A stretch of DNA of 64,000 bases, taken from contig NZ_CP041614.1 of NCBI RefSeq assembly GCF_007197555.1, forward strand, positions 5,882,001 through 5,946,000, in the 5' to 3' direction. Both the position numbers and the translations under genes were made by a program. This DNA comes from Shewanella psychropiezotolerans. GTDB lineage: Bacteria > Pseudomonadota > Gammaproteobacteria > Enterobacterales > Shewanellaceae. Position 1 is the stretch's first letter, and each line of letters starts with the position of its first letter. Below are positions 27,111-36,915 of the stretch, piece by piece. The notes under the pieces were generated by a model. The model was given only the letters and a program-made list of their open reading frames with translations, did not search any database and had not been told where the DNA came from.

Positions 27111-29504
27111 TTATGCATTTATTCGGGATAATCCCTGGAGTAACTGCTCGATAAAATAATCGACATTATCTTTGTTAAAAACCATTGGCGGCTTAATCTT
27201 CAGCACATTATTGAAGGGACCATCGAGACTGAGCAAGATGTTGCGCGACTTAAACCACTCGATTAAGGCTTGCGCCTCTTGGGTCGCCGGGGTCAAACTT
27301 GCATCCTTCACCAGCTCCACGCCGATAAATAAACCTAGGCCCCTGACGTCGCCTATGATGTCGAATGTCTCTTGTAATTTGACCAGACGCATCCGCATAT
27401 AATCGCCGCTATCGCGGGCATTGTGCATCAGGTTTTCAGTATCTATGGTGTCGAGTACCGCCTTGCCGATAGCACATGAGACCGGATTACCGCCGAAGGT
27501 ATTGAAGTACTCCATGCCAGTCACGAAGGCAGCGGCGATCTCCTTAGTGGTGACGACAGCCGCCATGGGATGACCGTTACCGATGGGCTTACCTAAGGTG
27601 ACAATATCCGGCACCACACCTTGGGTCTCAAACCCCCACCAATGAGTGCCGACACGACCGAAGCCCACCTGCACTTCATCGGCAATACAGACACCACCCG
27701 CGGCGCGCACCGCTTGATAAACGGCGTCGAGATAGCCGTTTGGCATGACTAGGTTGCCGCCAACCCCCTGCAGAGACTCACAGATGTAACCGCCTAACTG
27801 CTTACCCTCTTGTTGTAACTGACGAATCGCCTGCTGCACCGGCTCGGCATAGGCAAGGCCCGTCTCAACAGACATGCCTTTATACGGTCCGCGGTAGGGA
27901 TCGGGCACAGGCACGATATGGATATGCTCCGCCGCCCCTTCGCCCCCAGGGCCATTAAACTTATAGGGACTGATCTCAATCGCCTTGTTGGTATTGCCGT
28001 GATAGGCACCATCGACCACCAGCAACTCATCGGATTGTGTCTTGCAGCGCATCAAGCGCATGGCGAGTTCGTTAGCCTCACTACCTGAGTTGACGAACAT
28101 CACCACAGAAAGTGACTCGGGGAAGGTGTCCAGCAAAGCCCGGCTATAATCGAGAATATTGTCATTGAGATAACGGGTATTTGTGTTGAGTTTAGCCATC
28201 TGCGCCTGACCCGCAGCGACCACAGATGGATGACAGTGCCCCACATGACAGACATTATTGACCATGTCTAAGTAAGCGATATTGTTTTCATCTAGCAGAA
28301 ACTGTCCCTGGCCGCGCTCGATAATTAACGGCTGCTCATAGGAGACACTCAAGGTCTTGAATAAGCGTTCACCTCTCTGGCTGATAATGTCTCTGCGTCG
28401 CTCAGATGAGATGTTATCGGTGCCTTGGTCTAATGGCCCGCTCTGTTTTTCCCCTTCGTTTGCTGTCAGGCACAGGCGCTGCAACCCAAAGCCAACACTC
28501 TTAGCATCTAGTTTTAGCAAGGTAGTGATGGCTGCCCAGGCAGGTTTAGCGGTCACCAACAGGTATTCATTATCTGGCTCGGATAAAATCGCTTCACAGG
28601 AGTTGCACACGCTAACCGCTAAACGTGCGGCAATAAGAGGCAGCAAGGCCCACAGCTCGGCGCCATTGAGCGGACGCTCCTGGTGATAGGCCAAGGTGAT
28701 GGCCTCTATGATCGCCAGTGGCGAGTCAGCTCCTAAGATGGCGTAGGCACAAGCGATAGCCAGCTCATTGATCTGATGGCTATATACCATGTCACCAAAA
28801 TCTATCAAGCCTATCACCTCGGCGTCCAAGCTAGCGCTGCTGAGTAACAGGTTATAGTCATTCACATCGTTGTGGATCACCCCTTGTGGCAGCTCAGCCA
28901 TAAAGGGGATCACCTGCTGTTCGAAGCCGGATAGAATCTTTAGTACCTGCTGACGCAGGCTCTGGTCGCTGATTAAACCTACCTTTGATTCGATGACAGC
29001 GTTCGCATGCTTGAGATCCCAGTCGAAATGCCGTGAAGCAGCCCTGTGGGAGAAGCCTTGCAGACTAAGATCCAGCCTGCCCAACAAGGTGCCAAGTTGG
29101 CTGTGATGATGACCAGCCAGCGCCTTATGGTCACAGTAGAACACGCCGGGCACATAGCTAAGCAGGCGCATGGGTCTCGGCCTGCCATGTCCGTCCTTTA
29201 GAGACGTGATCTCATGACCTGCCAGGTTTTTGATCACCTCAGGTAACAGATAGGGCTGCAAGTCTTGCCCGTTAAGATAATTCATCACAGCATTTTGCAT
29301 ATCCAACTCGGCCAGTGGCTCATCCGCATTAGCAATCTTGAGGATAAAACGTTTCCCCTGTGTATCTGTAAGCAGAAAATTTAGATCCACATAACCGGGC
29401 AATGATTTCACCTCTACAGCCATCCGGAAATGCTCCTGCACCAACGCCTTCACTGTGGATGGTGAATATTCAACGACCTTAGTTTTCAACTCTTGCATTG
29501 CCAT
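27111..29504 (-). CDS. Kinase-phospholyase fusion (APH domain + class III PLP enzyme)
   Basis: The 797-residue protein joins two enzymes. Residues about 1-345 are an APH-type kinase with the catalytic loop HNDVNDYN (His211, Asp213, Asn218) and the metal motif DFG at Asp235, resembling hydroxylysine kinase (HYKK/AGPHD1). Residues about 365-797 are a class III aminotransferase fold with NSGSEANELA, IADEVQ (Asp609) and the PLP Lys639 in LGKPIGNGHP. It closely resembles the phospholyases ETNPPL/PHYKPL, including MEYFNTFGGNPVSCA and VLKIKPPM. The fusion could phosphorylate 5-hydroxylysine and eliminate phosphate and ammonia to give aminoadipate semialdehyde. Ethanolamine is an alternative substrate. 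Saccharopine enzymes lie divergent to it. Confidence 0.88.
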   Translation of the reverse strand: MAMQELKTKVVEYSPSTVKALVQEHFRMAVEVKSLPGYVDLNFLLTDTQGKRFILKIANADEPLAELDMQNAVMNYLNGQDLQPYLLPEVIKNLAGHEITSLKDGHGRPRPMRLLSYVPGVFYCDHKALAGHHHSQLGTLLGRLDLSLQGFSHRAASRHFDWDLKHANAVIESKVGLISDQSLRQQVLKILSGFEQQVIPFMAELPQGVIHNDVNDYNLLLSSASLDAEVIGLIDFGDMVYSHQINELAIACAYAILGADSPLAIIEAITLAYHQERPLNGAELWALLPLIAARLAVSVCNSCEAILSEPDNEYLLVTAKPAWAAITTLLKLDAKSVGFGLQRLCLTANEGEKQSGPLDQGTDNISSERRRDIISQRGERLFKTLSVSYEQPLIIERGQGQFLLDENNIAYLDMVNNVCHVGHCHPSVVAAGQAQMAKLNTNTRYLNDNILDYSRALLDTFPESLSVVMFVNSGSEANELAMRLMRCKTQSDELLVVDGAYHGNTNKAIEISPYKFNGPGGEGAAEHIHIVPVPDPYRGPYKGMSVETGLAYAEPVQQAIRQLQQEGKQLGGYICESLQGVGGNLVMPNGYLDAVYQAVRAAGGVCIADEVQVGFGRVGTHWWGFETQGVVPDIVTLGKPIGNGHPMAAVVTTKEIAAAFVTGMEYFNTFGGNPVSCAIGKAVLDTIDTENLMHNARDSGDYMRMRLVKLQETFDIIGDVRGLGLFIGVELVKDASLTPATQEAQALIEWFKSRNILLSLDGPFNNVLKIKPPMVFNKDNVDYFIEQLLQGLSRINA

Positions 29505-29636
29505 TCTGCCTCTGGTTTCTTCACTTAAGCTGTGATGTTAATCTTGTGTAAATAGGGATATTGTATACACTAACTGTTTTTCAATAGCAATTTATCGAGT
29601 AGTCTCTAACGAGAGACTTGTAGGAGAGCTTGCGGT

Positions 29637-30733
29637 ATGACAAAAGCCCATATTTGGTTACGCGCGGAATCTAAACCCTTAGAAGAACGCATTGCCCTTA
29701 CACCCGATGTCGCCCGGAAACTCTTGGAGGCGGGGTTCAAGATCACTGTCGAAGAGTCCCCCTTGAGTGCCATCCCAGCCCAAGAATACCAAGGGATAGG
29801 TTGCGACATTGTGCCAGCCCACAGCTGGCAGCAAGCCCCACAAGACACCATCATCTTGGGCCTCAAAGAACTCAGTGAAGATAATTGGCCTCTGGTTCAT
29901 CGTCATATTCATTTCGCTCATGTGTATAAAGAGCAGCAAGGCTGGCAAGATGTGCTGCGCCGCTTCAAGACCGGCAAAGGCGAGCTATACGATCTAGAAT
30001 ATCTGGTGGATAATAATAATCGCCGTGTGGCCGCCTTCGGCTACTGGGCCGGATTTGCCGGCGCTGCCGTGGCGCTTAAGGCGTTCGGCAAACGTCAGCA
30101 GCTAGATTCCACAGCACAAACAGACCAGCCAGTATTGGATAAGTTAGCTTCGATGCCAAGCAAGCAGGCGCTGGTCGATGATGTGGCCGAGTCACTGAGT
30201 CCGCTAGCACGACCACCCAAGGTATTAGTGATTGGCGCTAAGGGCCGAAGCGGACGCGGCGCCGTGGAGATGGCTAAGAGCGTAGGCGCTGAGGTTACGC
30301 AGTGGGACATGGCAGAGACTCAAGTAGGCGGCCCCTTCGAAGATATTTTAGACTTTGATGTACTGGTCAACTGCGTGTTCGTACAAGAAGCTCTGCCGCC
30401 GTTTATTACCTTGCCCATGCTCGAGACCAATGGCATAGAGCCACGACGCCTGGCCATTATCTGTGACGTCAGTTGCGACCCATATGGTACTTACAACCCC
30501 TTGCCTATCTACGCAAGCTGTACCACATTTGATAAGCCGTGCCTGCGTATCATAGAGGGGGCAATCCCGTCGACTTGATCGCCATAGACCACTTACCCTC
30601 GCTGCTGCCGGTCGAGAGCAGTGAAGATTTCTGCCAGCAACTCTTGCCACATCTACTGCAACTGGACAATCTCAATCTAGGCGTGTGGCAAAAAGCGAAT
30701 AAAATTTTTACCGATAAGCTCAGTCAGGTATAA
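29637..30733 (+). pseudogene. Saccharopine dehydrogenase (lysine-forming type), frameshifted as read
   Basis: This enzyme type interconverts saccharopine + NAD+ with lysine + 2-oxoglutarate. The first frame has the AlaDH/PNT-like N-terminal domain (IWLRAESKPLEERIALTPD), the YDLEYLVDNNNRRVAAFGYWAG block and the nucleotide-binding VLVIGAKGRSGRGAVEMA, and it stops at 30578. One extra G in the five-G run 30557-30561 restores EGGNPVDLIAIDHLPSLLP and leads to 30733, 365 residues in all, near the yeast Lys1 length. The break is probably a base-call error. It lies 132 bp from the divergent kinase-phospholyase start. Confidence 0.88.
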
Positions 30734-30757
30734 CAACTAAATTAAGAGATAATCAAC

Positions 30758-31932
30758 ATGCAAACAGTTCATTGGTTAGGTGCAGGACTCTCGTCACTGC
30801 CGGGAATACGCAAGGTCGCACAATCGGGTCAACAGCTGATCCTCTGGAACCGCACCTTAGCTAAGGCCGAGCAAGCGGTTGCCAGCTTAGGCATTAAGGT
30901 TCCGACCAAGCAGTTAAATTGGCTTGCTCTGGAAGCCGAAGTTAACCCAGGCGATCAGGTGATCTCCATGTTGCCAGCCACCTTGCATCTGCAGGTTGCC
31001 GAGTTATGTCTTGGGCTCAAAGCCCATTTCATCTCCAGCAGCTATGTGTCACCGGAAATGCAGGCCTTGCATGATAAGGCCAAGAGCCTAAACCTCTGCT
31101 TCGTCAATGAAGTGGGGCTAGATCCCGGGCTAGATCACCTGCTGGCCCACGCCTTGATCGCCGAATATCAGGCATCGGATAAATTCGACAAGCAAAACCA
31201 GCATAGCTTCCGCTCATACTGCGGCGGCTTCCCTAAAGTCGCCAACGATTTCAGATATAAGTTCTCCTGGTCACCACTGGGGTACTAAAAGCCCTCAAGT
31301 CTCCGGCGCAATGGACCCAAGACGGCGAAATACAGCGTACCGAGAAACCTTGGTTGGCCCTATCAGATTTCGATATGCGCATGAGTGATGCCAGTCTGGA
31401 GACGTTCCAGGCTTATCCAAACCGAGACTCTATTCCTTTCCAGCAGCAATATGGTTTTGCAAGCGACTGGAACATTCAGGAATTTGTTCGCGGCACGCTG
31501 CGCCTCAATGGTTGGTCAGACGCCTGGAGTGAGCTGTTTACCGAGGTAGACAATTTCGAAATAGATAGTGCAGTAGGTGATGCGGGACTGGCCCGTTTAG
31601 CCGAGCTCAGTGACGGACTCTGGGACAAGCACCAATACGACAAGGGTGAAGCCGACCGCGTGGTGCTATCGGTTGAGCTGGAAGTCAAAGATCCTCAAGG
31701 TAAGCAGACAGTCTGGCATTCAAGTTACGGCGTAGATGAAGCCGGTGACGAGCGCGGCTCAGCCATGGCCCGTCTGGTTTCTCTCACAGTGGCTATCGCC
31801 ATCGAATCTTTAGTCGCCGGTGAGCTGGCTATCGGTGTCTCTCCGGCTCCACACGATGAGAAGACAGTGACCAAGTGGCTTAATGAGCTGGATAAGATGA
31901 ATGAGAAGGTGTTCCGTCATCAGCTGGTCTAG
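30758..31932 (+). pseudogene. Saccharopine reductase (Lys9-like), frameshifted as read
   Basis: This enzyme type joins aminoadipate semialdehyde and glutamate to form saccharopine, or runs the reverse. The first frame has a Rossmann start (VHWLGAGLSSLPG), FISSSYVSPEMQAL and the hallmark NEVGLDPGLDHLLAH, and it stops at 31288. One extra G in the four-G run at 31279-31282 gives KFSWSPLGVLKALKSPAQW and continues through FVRGTLRLNGW to 31932, 391 residues. It starts 24 bp after the lysine-forming enzyme, so the two form an operon. The break is probably a base-call error. Confidence 0.88.
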
Positions 31933-31990
31933 CTAACTGCCACAGAAATTAGCCAACTAGAGTTCATTGTCGAAATATATCCACGACAAA

Positions 31991-32012
31991 AGGAAGCATA
32001 TTTATGCTTCCT
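31991..32012. terminator. Hairpin after the saccharopine operon
   Basis: The perfect palindrome AGGAAGCAT / ATGCTTCCT has a 4-base loop. The T-tract is weak, so the termination strength is uncertain. Confidence 0.55.
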
Positions 32013-32076
32013 TGAACAACTCAACTAAATAATCTAATGTTGAATTATATTGAATCGTTTAAAGGGAATTGACGCA

Positions 32077-32325
32077 ATGGTATCGACTAGAAATCTCCAT
32101 CACTTACAAATCAAATCAACGAGTCTCACATTAATTTCAATTGTGTTCTCTTTCTTCATCACTGGCTGTTCGAGTCATCATGCCCAGTCAACCTCTATGG
32201 ATTTAAGCACAGAGATTTTCAAGGCTCAACAACGAAGAGAGTCCAGTACCCCACCTCCATTGCGGGATGGTAAAGTCACCCATCAGGATGTCGCTAGCGG
32301 AGTGCTCAGCAGCATAATCAATTAA
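32077..32325 (+). CDS. Small lipoprotein of unknown function
   Basis: From ATG 32077 the 82-residue product has a hydrophobic signal (LISIVFSFFITGC) with a lipobox FITGC, then a polar mature part of about 50 residues ending VASGVLSSIIN. AAAGGG lies about 9 bases before the ATG. I do not recognise it. Similar small lipoproteins are frequent in Shewanella. It appears to be a single-gene unit. Confidence 0.6.
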   Translation: MVSTRNLHHLQIKSTSLTLISIVFSFFITGCSSHHAQSTSMDLSTEIFKAQQRRESSTPPPLRDGKVTHQDVASGVLSSIIN

Positions 32326-32501
32326 GTTTGCCAAAAAAATATATGGCTAACTACTCGTCGAGTATCAATTTTCATTTGTTATGCAAGCGAGCCCTCTTCA
32401 GTTCGCTTTATTTTGCTCTGCCATTAACTTAGAATCACCGCCATTCGAGTTATCTCAACTCAACCCTAATGACAGAAAGCTCAGGCTTCAAGGCAGAATC
32501 A

Positions 32502-33080
32502 ATGAAACTTACCGCACTCACTCAGCCTCTCTACGATCACCTTTATCGTGACATCCTCCAGTTTCGCTCTACTTTCGATTTACCAAGCGAAGATGAGAGC
32601 ACATTGGATGATAAAGCCGATACACTGCACACTTCATTGGCCATCGAAGAGCTGACCGAGCTTGCCGAAGCCGACAGCCGCATGGAGCAGGCCGATGCTA
32701 TCGTCGATTCTGTCTATGTCTTGATGGGCCGCCTGGTTCACTTAGGTGCAACTCAAGTCAGTGACCGCATGGAAATCAGCTACGTCATCGACCTACTGTT
32801 ACATGTGGCCAAGAACCGCGAGATCGACTTCATCACCTGTTGGGACGAAGTTCATTCGAGCAACATGAGCAAGGTGTGTCGCAACGAGAAAGAACTTGAA
32901 GAGACTATCGAGTTTTACGCCAAGCAAGGCGTCGAGATCGTCGGCAGCACCAAGGGCGACTTCATTATCGCTAAGTGCGCTAATGATGTAGATATGGCAG
33001 GTAAAATCGTACGCCAGGGCAAGGTGCTAAAGTCGGTTTACTATCGTCCGGCAGATCTAGCAAAGCTCGTTAAAGCTTAA
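32502..33080 (+). CDS. PRA-PH/MazG-superfamily nucleotide pyrophosphohydrolase-like protein
   Basis: From ATG 32502 the product is 192 residues (an ATG 11 codons earlier is also possible). The first part has the all-alpha NTP pyrophosphohydrolase pattern: LAIEELTELAEADSRMEQADAIVDSVYVLMG holds the metal-binding E..E...(12-28)E..D arrangement. The C-terminal part (FYAKQGVEIVGSTKGDFIIAKC, KIVRQGKVLKSVYYRPADL) is an added small domain seen in HisE-like proteins of this group. It probably hydrolyses a nucleotide triphosphate or a phosphoribosyl compound. The substrate is not known. Confidence 0.78.
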   Translation: MKLTALTQPLYDHLYRDILQFRSTFDLPSEDESTLDDKADTLHTSLAIEELTELAEADSRMEQADAIVDSVYVLMGRLVHLGATQVSDRMEISYVIDLLLHVAKNREIDFITCWDEVHSSNMSKVCRNEKELEETIEFYAKQGVEIVGSTKGDFIIAKCANDVDMAGKIVRQGKVLKSVYYRPADLAKLVKA

Positions 33081-33163
33081 TCGTTAATTTTTTTTGGTTC
33101 GTTGATGTCTGGTGGATTATCTCTTCGTAGATAGGTCATTGCACATCGTCAGCCCTAGACTTT

Positions 33164-33192
33164 AAAGCACTTCATTTGGAGTGCTTTTTTGC
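33164..33192 (+). terminator. Rho-independent terminator of the pyrophosphohydrolase gene
   Basis: The stem AAAGCACT / AGTGCTTT with an 8-base loop runs into a T6 tract on the plus strand. Confidence 0.85.
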
Positions 33193-33940
33193 TTTCTTAC
33201 GGTTTAAATTTTCATATTGGGTTATTGAATTGAAAACCATAGCTTCATTGTGATCTATTGCCTGCCGCAGGCTAATGTGCAAACACTTCTGCGACACGGT
33301 GAATTTGGCGTAGCCATGTGCTTATGAGCGAGAGGCAAGGATGCCGAGCTGGCCTTTAGATAGGATATCATTCAAGCACGCTCCCTGTGGGCTCTGCGAC
33401 AGCATCCCTGCTGTCGAAGGTCACAGCCGCGTTCACACCAGATTATTCACTTCTTTGAATTATCGACATGTGATACCTTTCTATTCAATATCGGGTCCAG
33501 TGGAAGAACCCTCGAAAATGACGAGTCAGGGACAATACACTCCTTTTTATCAATCAATTGTCAGCTGACTGCTCGTCTGAAAGTTGGCCTCATCAATTTA
33601 GCTATACCAGATACTAACGCGGTGCTCCTTCATGCTAAGCAGCAATAAAATCCTGCTCAATTAAGCTATAGCCTTTGCTGCGTAAGCTTATGTGGATTCC
33701 CCGTTGTCAACAATAAACCTAAATAAACAAAAGAAATAAATGCGTGCTTATGTACGAGCTCTACTTTGAGTAGCTAACTCTGGCTCTATGATATTTACAC
33801 GGACAAGCTGTCAAATCTCACAAGCGAGCTTGCCAAGTATTTTGGTGGCTCTATGCTTACGACTGACTTAACTTACTGATTTTTATCTTCGTTTATGCAT
33901 TTTTATTGTGTGAACTCTTTTATCTGTCGTATGGACCTTT
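33193..33940. other. Gene-free stretch at the border of the accessory region
   Basis: I see no convincing reading frame here. A 41-base segment at 33326-33366 matches 40163-40203 at most positions and looks like a dispersed Shewanella-type repeat. The rest is AT-rich, without clear promoters, and ends at the IS110 relic. Confidence 0.5.
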
Positions 33941-35160
33941 TTACACTGTCAGTAATTCGGCTTTATACTCTGTCCCTTTCGTTAACATGGCAAAAGCCGT
34001 TCTTACCGTTTTATTCGCCAATGCGACGGCTGCGCACTTATTCCCGCGCCGATCAATCAGTGATTTTAGCCACTGCTCTTTCTTTGTTTTTGCTTCTTTG
34101 TTTTTAATATGCCGCACTTCCGCCATAGCCCCTGTAATTAATTGGCTTCGAAGTATATTATTTTTAGACCCTTTGCCTATTGTGCCTAATTTTGTTTTTC
34201 CACCTGAAGAATGCTGAATGGGGGTAACACCTATGCAAGCTGATGCATCTCGACCTCGGCTAAATGTGCCTATATCAGCACAACCAAGAGCAATATAGAG
34301 ATTAATCGCGTTTATTGGCCCTACACTACACCTTCAAGTTTTAATAACTTCTGACACTCAGGATGATCCTGAATTGACATCTCTAAACAACGGTCATAGG
34401 TTGAGACTGTTTCGGCTAATGAGGTTAATTGATTCATGGCCTCATTAAGGGCCTCTCTAAATTGAAATGACAACTTATTAGTAGCGTCCTCTAATATATC
34501 TTCAATTGAATTTTCCATACCAGAAATGCTATTTGGCACTCTAAAGTTTAATTCATGCAATAGGGATGCGACTTCAGGGCAAGAGCGTGAGTTGATTTTA
34601 TGTTAAAAATAAACTGACGCGCCTAAACATTGATTAGTTACGAGAGTGAAAACTGAGCATTGTTATAGTTTCTCTGCAGCCTGCTGTACAAGTTTTGTAC
34701 AGATTGATAAGTTGGATAATCTTTTGTTGAGAATGTATATCCACACTCTCGGATTGTTTAATAAACATTCTAAATTGCCATCTGTTACAGCCTATTGGAT
34801 ATAAATAAACAGTACTTACCATTCTTCTATAGCTCAAAAACGTTCACGCTCTCACCCTGGATGCGACTTGCTTGTGAGAGGCATCCCTTTGTTTTATAGT
34901 CAACTCTCTCAATCGCTTAATTGATTGTAATTGTTGTTCAACACTTTTACCCGTTATAAAGTTCACATCTGGCAGCATTGTGGCTTGAATGACTGCTAAC
35001 GCGTCATTTTTATCTGTTTTTTGATTTTTCCTGACTGCCGATACTAATTTCGCTGAAATTAGGCGACCATCATGCCCTGACTCTATTGCTTTTTGTTTCT
35101 ATAAACACAAACTTGGATAACATTTTTAGCTAAATCAACGCCAACGATAGTATTGCGCAT
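33941..35160 (-). mobile_element. IS110-family transposase relic
   Basis: Read on the minus strand from ATG 35160, the pieces form an IS110/IS1111-type transposase. The start RNTIVGVDLAKNVIQVCVY holds the first DEDD Asp. After an internal deletion comes IESGHDGRLISAKLV and KTDKNDA. Then come HELNFRVPNSISGMENSI and the C-terminal LEGV, GPINAINLYIALG, ACIGVTPIQHSSGGKTKLG. Three lesions break it: the N-terminal deletion (near 35100), a 285-bp insertion (34575-34859) and a 5-bp tandem duplication GTGTA near 34321. The last C-terminal piece ends at 33941. It cannot move on its own. Confidence 0.88.
34575..34859. mobile_element. 285-bp MITE-like element nested in the IS110 relic
   Basis: The ends are inverted repeats: CAGGGCAAGAGCGTGA on the left and CAGGGTGAGAGCGTGA read from the right (14 of 16 match). 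Both sides are flanked by the same 10-bp sequence GATGCGACTT (34565-34574 and 34860-34869), a target-site duplication. Removing the element and one copy restores the transposase frame HKQVASLLHELNF exactly. The element has no intact transposase; a 67-codon frame inside it is probably chance. A 10-bp duplication fits IS4-type enzymes. Confidence 0.85.
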
Positions 35161-35263
35161 GATAATACCCCTGATTATATTTTCATTTTGATAATCATAT
35201 TAACTTACTTTATTAGTGTGGGGAGTCCAATTATCTCACATTCAGTCTTGTTTTCTTATTTAT

Positions 35264-35980
35264 TCAACAACGTCGATTTTTCACCAGATCAATCATTTTT
35301 GAAATTGTCGTAACTTTCCAGTCACTACCGTATGTCTTACTCGATGTATAAGTCTCCCAAGCTGGATTATTAAACACATCGCGATAAAGAACTTCTTTAT
35401 CTGCCACATAAAATTTTACATGACCAATAACATCTTGCACGTTCTTATGCCTATATAACCAACGCAATTCTGCACTGGTTATACTTTCACCATACCCTAC
35501 CTTTGATACGACTGCATCGATCTGTAAATTTGTTATGATAAAATGCACGGTACCCTTAGATTTCACATGGAATTCCAGCCCAGATTTACTTGTACGTTGC
35601 CATGCATTTTTAGATCTTTTTACTAAGTCAATTTCTAGATCAAGCCGAGAAGCAACATTATAATTGGGGTGATTTCCCAAGAAGTTTTTAAAAGCAATTC
35701 CTCGCTGACCGTCAACTAACTCACTATTAATGCTTTTATTACTAGAATACCTCCCGGGCAAGCTCGGATTCCAGACTGCATTAGTAAGATCATTTTGAAT
35801 TATGATGTGCCTTTTAGTGGTAGTTGAGCTAAACAATCCACAGCAATAGACGTTTATGATTGGCTGAGTTCGATTTACATATCGGCTTTTAAGCATTTGT
35901 AATGCTACGGCTCGAGGAACATCTAAACCGTAAATTACATCTCCGTCTTGAAAATTATCTGCTAGAGCTTCGTAAGCCAT
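35264..35980 (-). CDS. Protein of unknown function in the accessory region
   Basis: The 238-residue soluble protein has no signal peptide or membrane segment. It has motifs INVYCCGLFSSTTTKRHIII, YNVASRLDLEIDLVKRSKNAW, VHFIITNLQIDAVVSKVGYG and ITSAELRWLYRHKNVQDVIGHVKFY. I recall ELRWLYR-type segments in uncharacterised proteins of mobile regions in other gammaproteobacteria, but can give no function. It lies 46 bp downstream of a truncated Cas3-like gene on the same strand. The region is more AT-rich than its surroundings, which suggests transfer. Confidence 0.65.
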   Translation of the reverse strand: MAYEALADNFQDGDVIYGLDVPRAVALQMLKSRYVNRTQPIINVYCCGLFSSTTTKRHIIIQNDLTNAVWNPSLPGRYSSNKSINSELVDGQRGIAFKNFLGNHPNYNVASRLDLEIDLVKRSKNAWQRTSKSGLEFHVKSKGTVHFIITNLQIDAVVSKVGYGESITSAELRWLYRHKNVQDVIGHVKFYVADKEVLYRDVFNNPAWETYTSSKTYGSDWKVTTISKMIDLVKNRRC

Positions 35981-36026
35981 TTCACACCTCTATTAATCGG
36001 TTCTGTCATAAACTGAGATCGAGCCG

Positions 36027-36536
36027 TCATTCGTTTCTTAAACATAAGCAACTCTGACCTATAGTAATTTCTGGTGTATGAAGGATGTCCAGAGGGAAAT
36101 CAGGTTGAATCAATGCGTAGGCATTATTGATAAATGAATTGGCAGCCTCAAAAAAGCTCAACTCTATATTTTGCCAAAAGTACAACCCCATACGGTCGTG
36201 CCTGTACTGCGAACCATCATAGTCAAACCGACTACTTGCACTGATAAGAGGGTTATCCCGGTCCGCCACATGAAATGCGGAAGCGAACTTACCTAAATCA
36301 TGTAATGCTAAGCTAAACACAAATAATGCATTGAGCTGCTGTGGTGATAATTCGAGAAAATCGGCGAGAGCTTTGGTAAGGGGTTTATTAGAACAGAGCA
36401 ATTGTTGGCCGACGGCTGTCACATCTAAACAATGATAAGGTAATAAATGATACGCATCATCACTACCACCTTCGTTTTTTACTGCCTTCCCCCAATATTT
36501 AAAATATCTTGGTAATGGCTTATTTGATGTACCCAT
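36027..36536 (-). pseudogene. cas3: Cas3 HD-nuclease fragment (CRISPR type I remnant)
   Basis: The 169-residue frame matches only the N-terminal HD domain of Cas3. It starts with RYFKYWGKA, then LLPYHCLDVTAVGQQLL with the first metal-binding His, LALHDLGKFASAFH with the HD pair, and YRHDRMGLYFW further on. The YWGK...YHCLDV style resembles type I-E Cas3. The SF2 helicase part (about 600 residues) is absent. After residue ~150 the sequence ends in a short unrelated tail. No other cas genes or CRISPR array lie in the window, so this is a remnant unless the fragment has found a new use. Confidence 0.78.
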
Positions 36537-36915
36537 TTACCTATCGCCTAAAAATAACAAAGCTTTATTTGATATTATCAGTTTTACTATGTACAAAAAG
36601 ATTAAAAAACCAGCTTTCGTTCACACTTCTCATATTAAATAGCTTTCCTGCCTTCACCGTTTTATTAGTGCTCTACACGCTGTTACTCCCTGATAACAGT
36701 TACCGCACATCAAGGGGTGTATTTCTATACAGTCAAGCAAAGTGAAACGATGGTAGCGAAACAAATCGTCGAGATAGGTTACAAGGCACGGGGTTTTCAT
36801 GAACCTTTTATAACCACTTAATATATCATTAGGTTTAAATTTTTGAGTTCTTTACATTGTAATCAGTCATAAGCCACCTAAATCAATTCCACGACCCTCG
36901 TGATCCAAAAATAAC
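36537..36915. other. Gene-free stretch upstream of the cas3 fragment
   Basis: The sequence is AT-rich and holds no convincing gene. A 78-codon hydrophobic frame on the plus strand has no ribosome site and looks like chance. A promoter for the cas3 fragment could lie here but none is clear. Confidence 0.4.

Noticed and set aside
34634..34837. A 67-codon frame on the minus strand inside the MITE-like element
   Set aside because: It has no ribosome site and matches no transposase that I recognise; the element restores a gene when removed, so the frame is probably chance.
36509..36745. A hydrophobic 78-codon plus-strand frame
   Set aside because: AT-rich sequence tends to give hydrophobic frames; no ribosome site and no known family.
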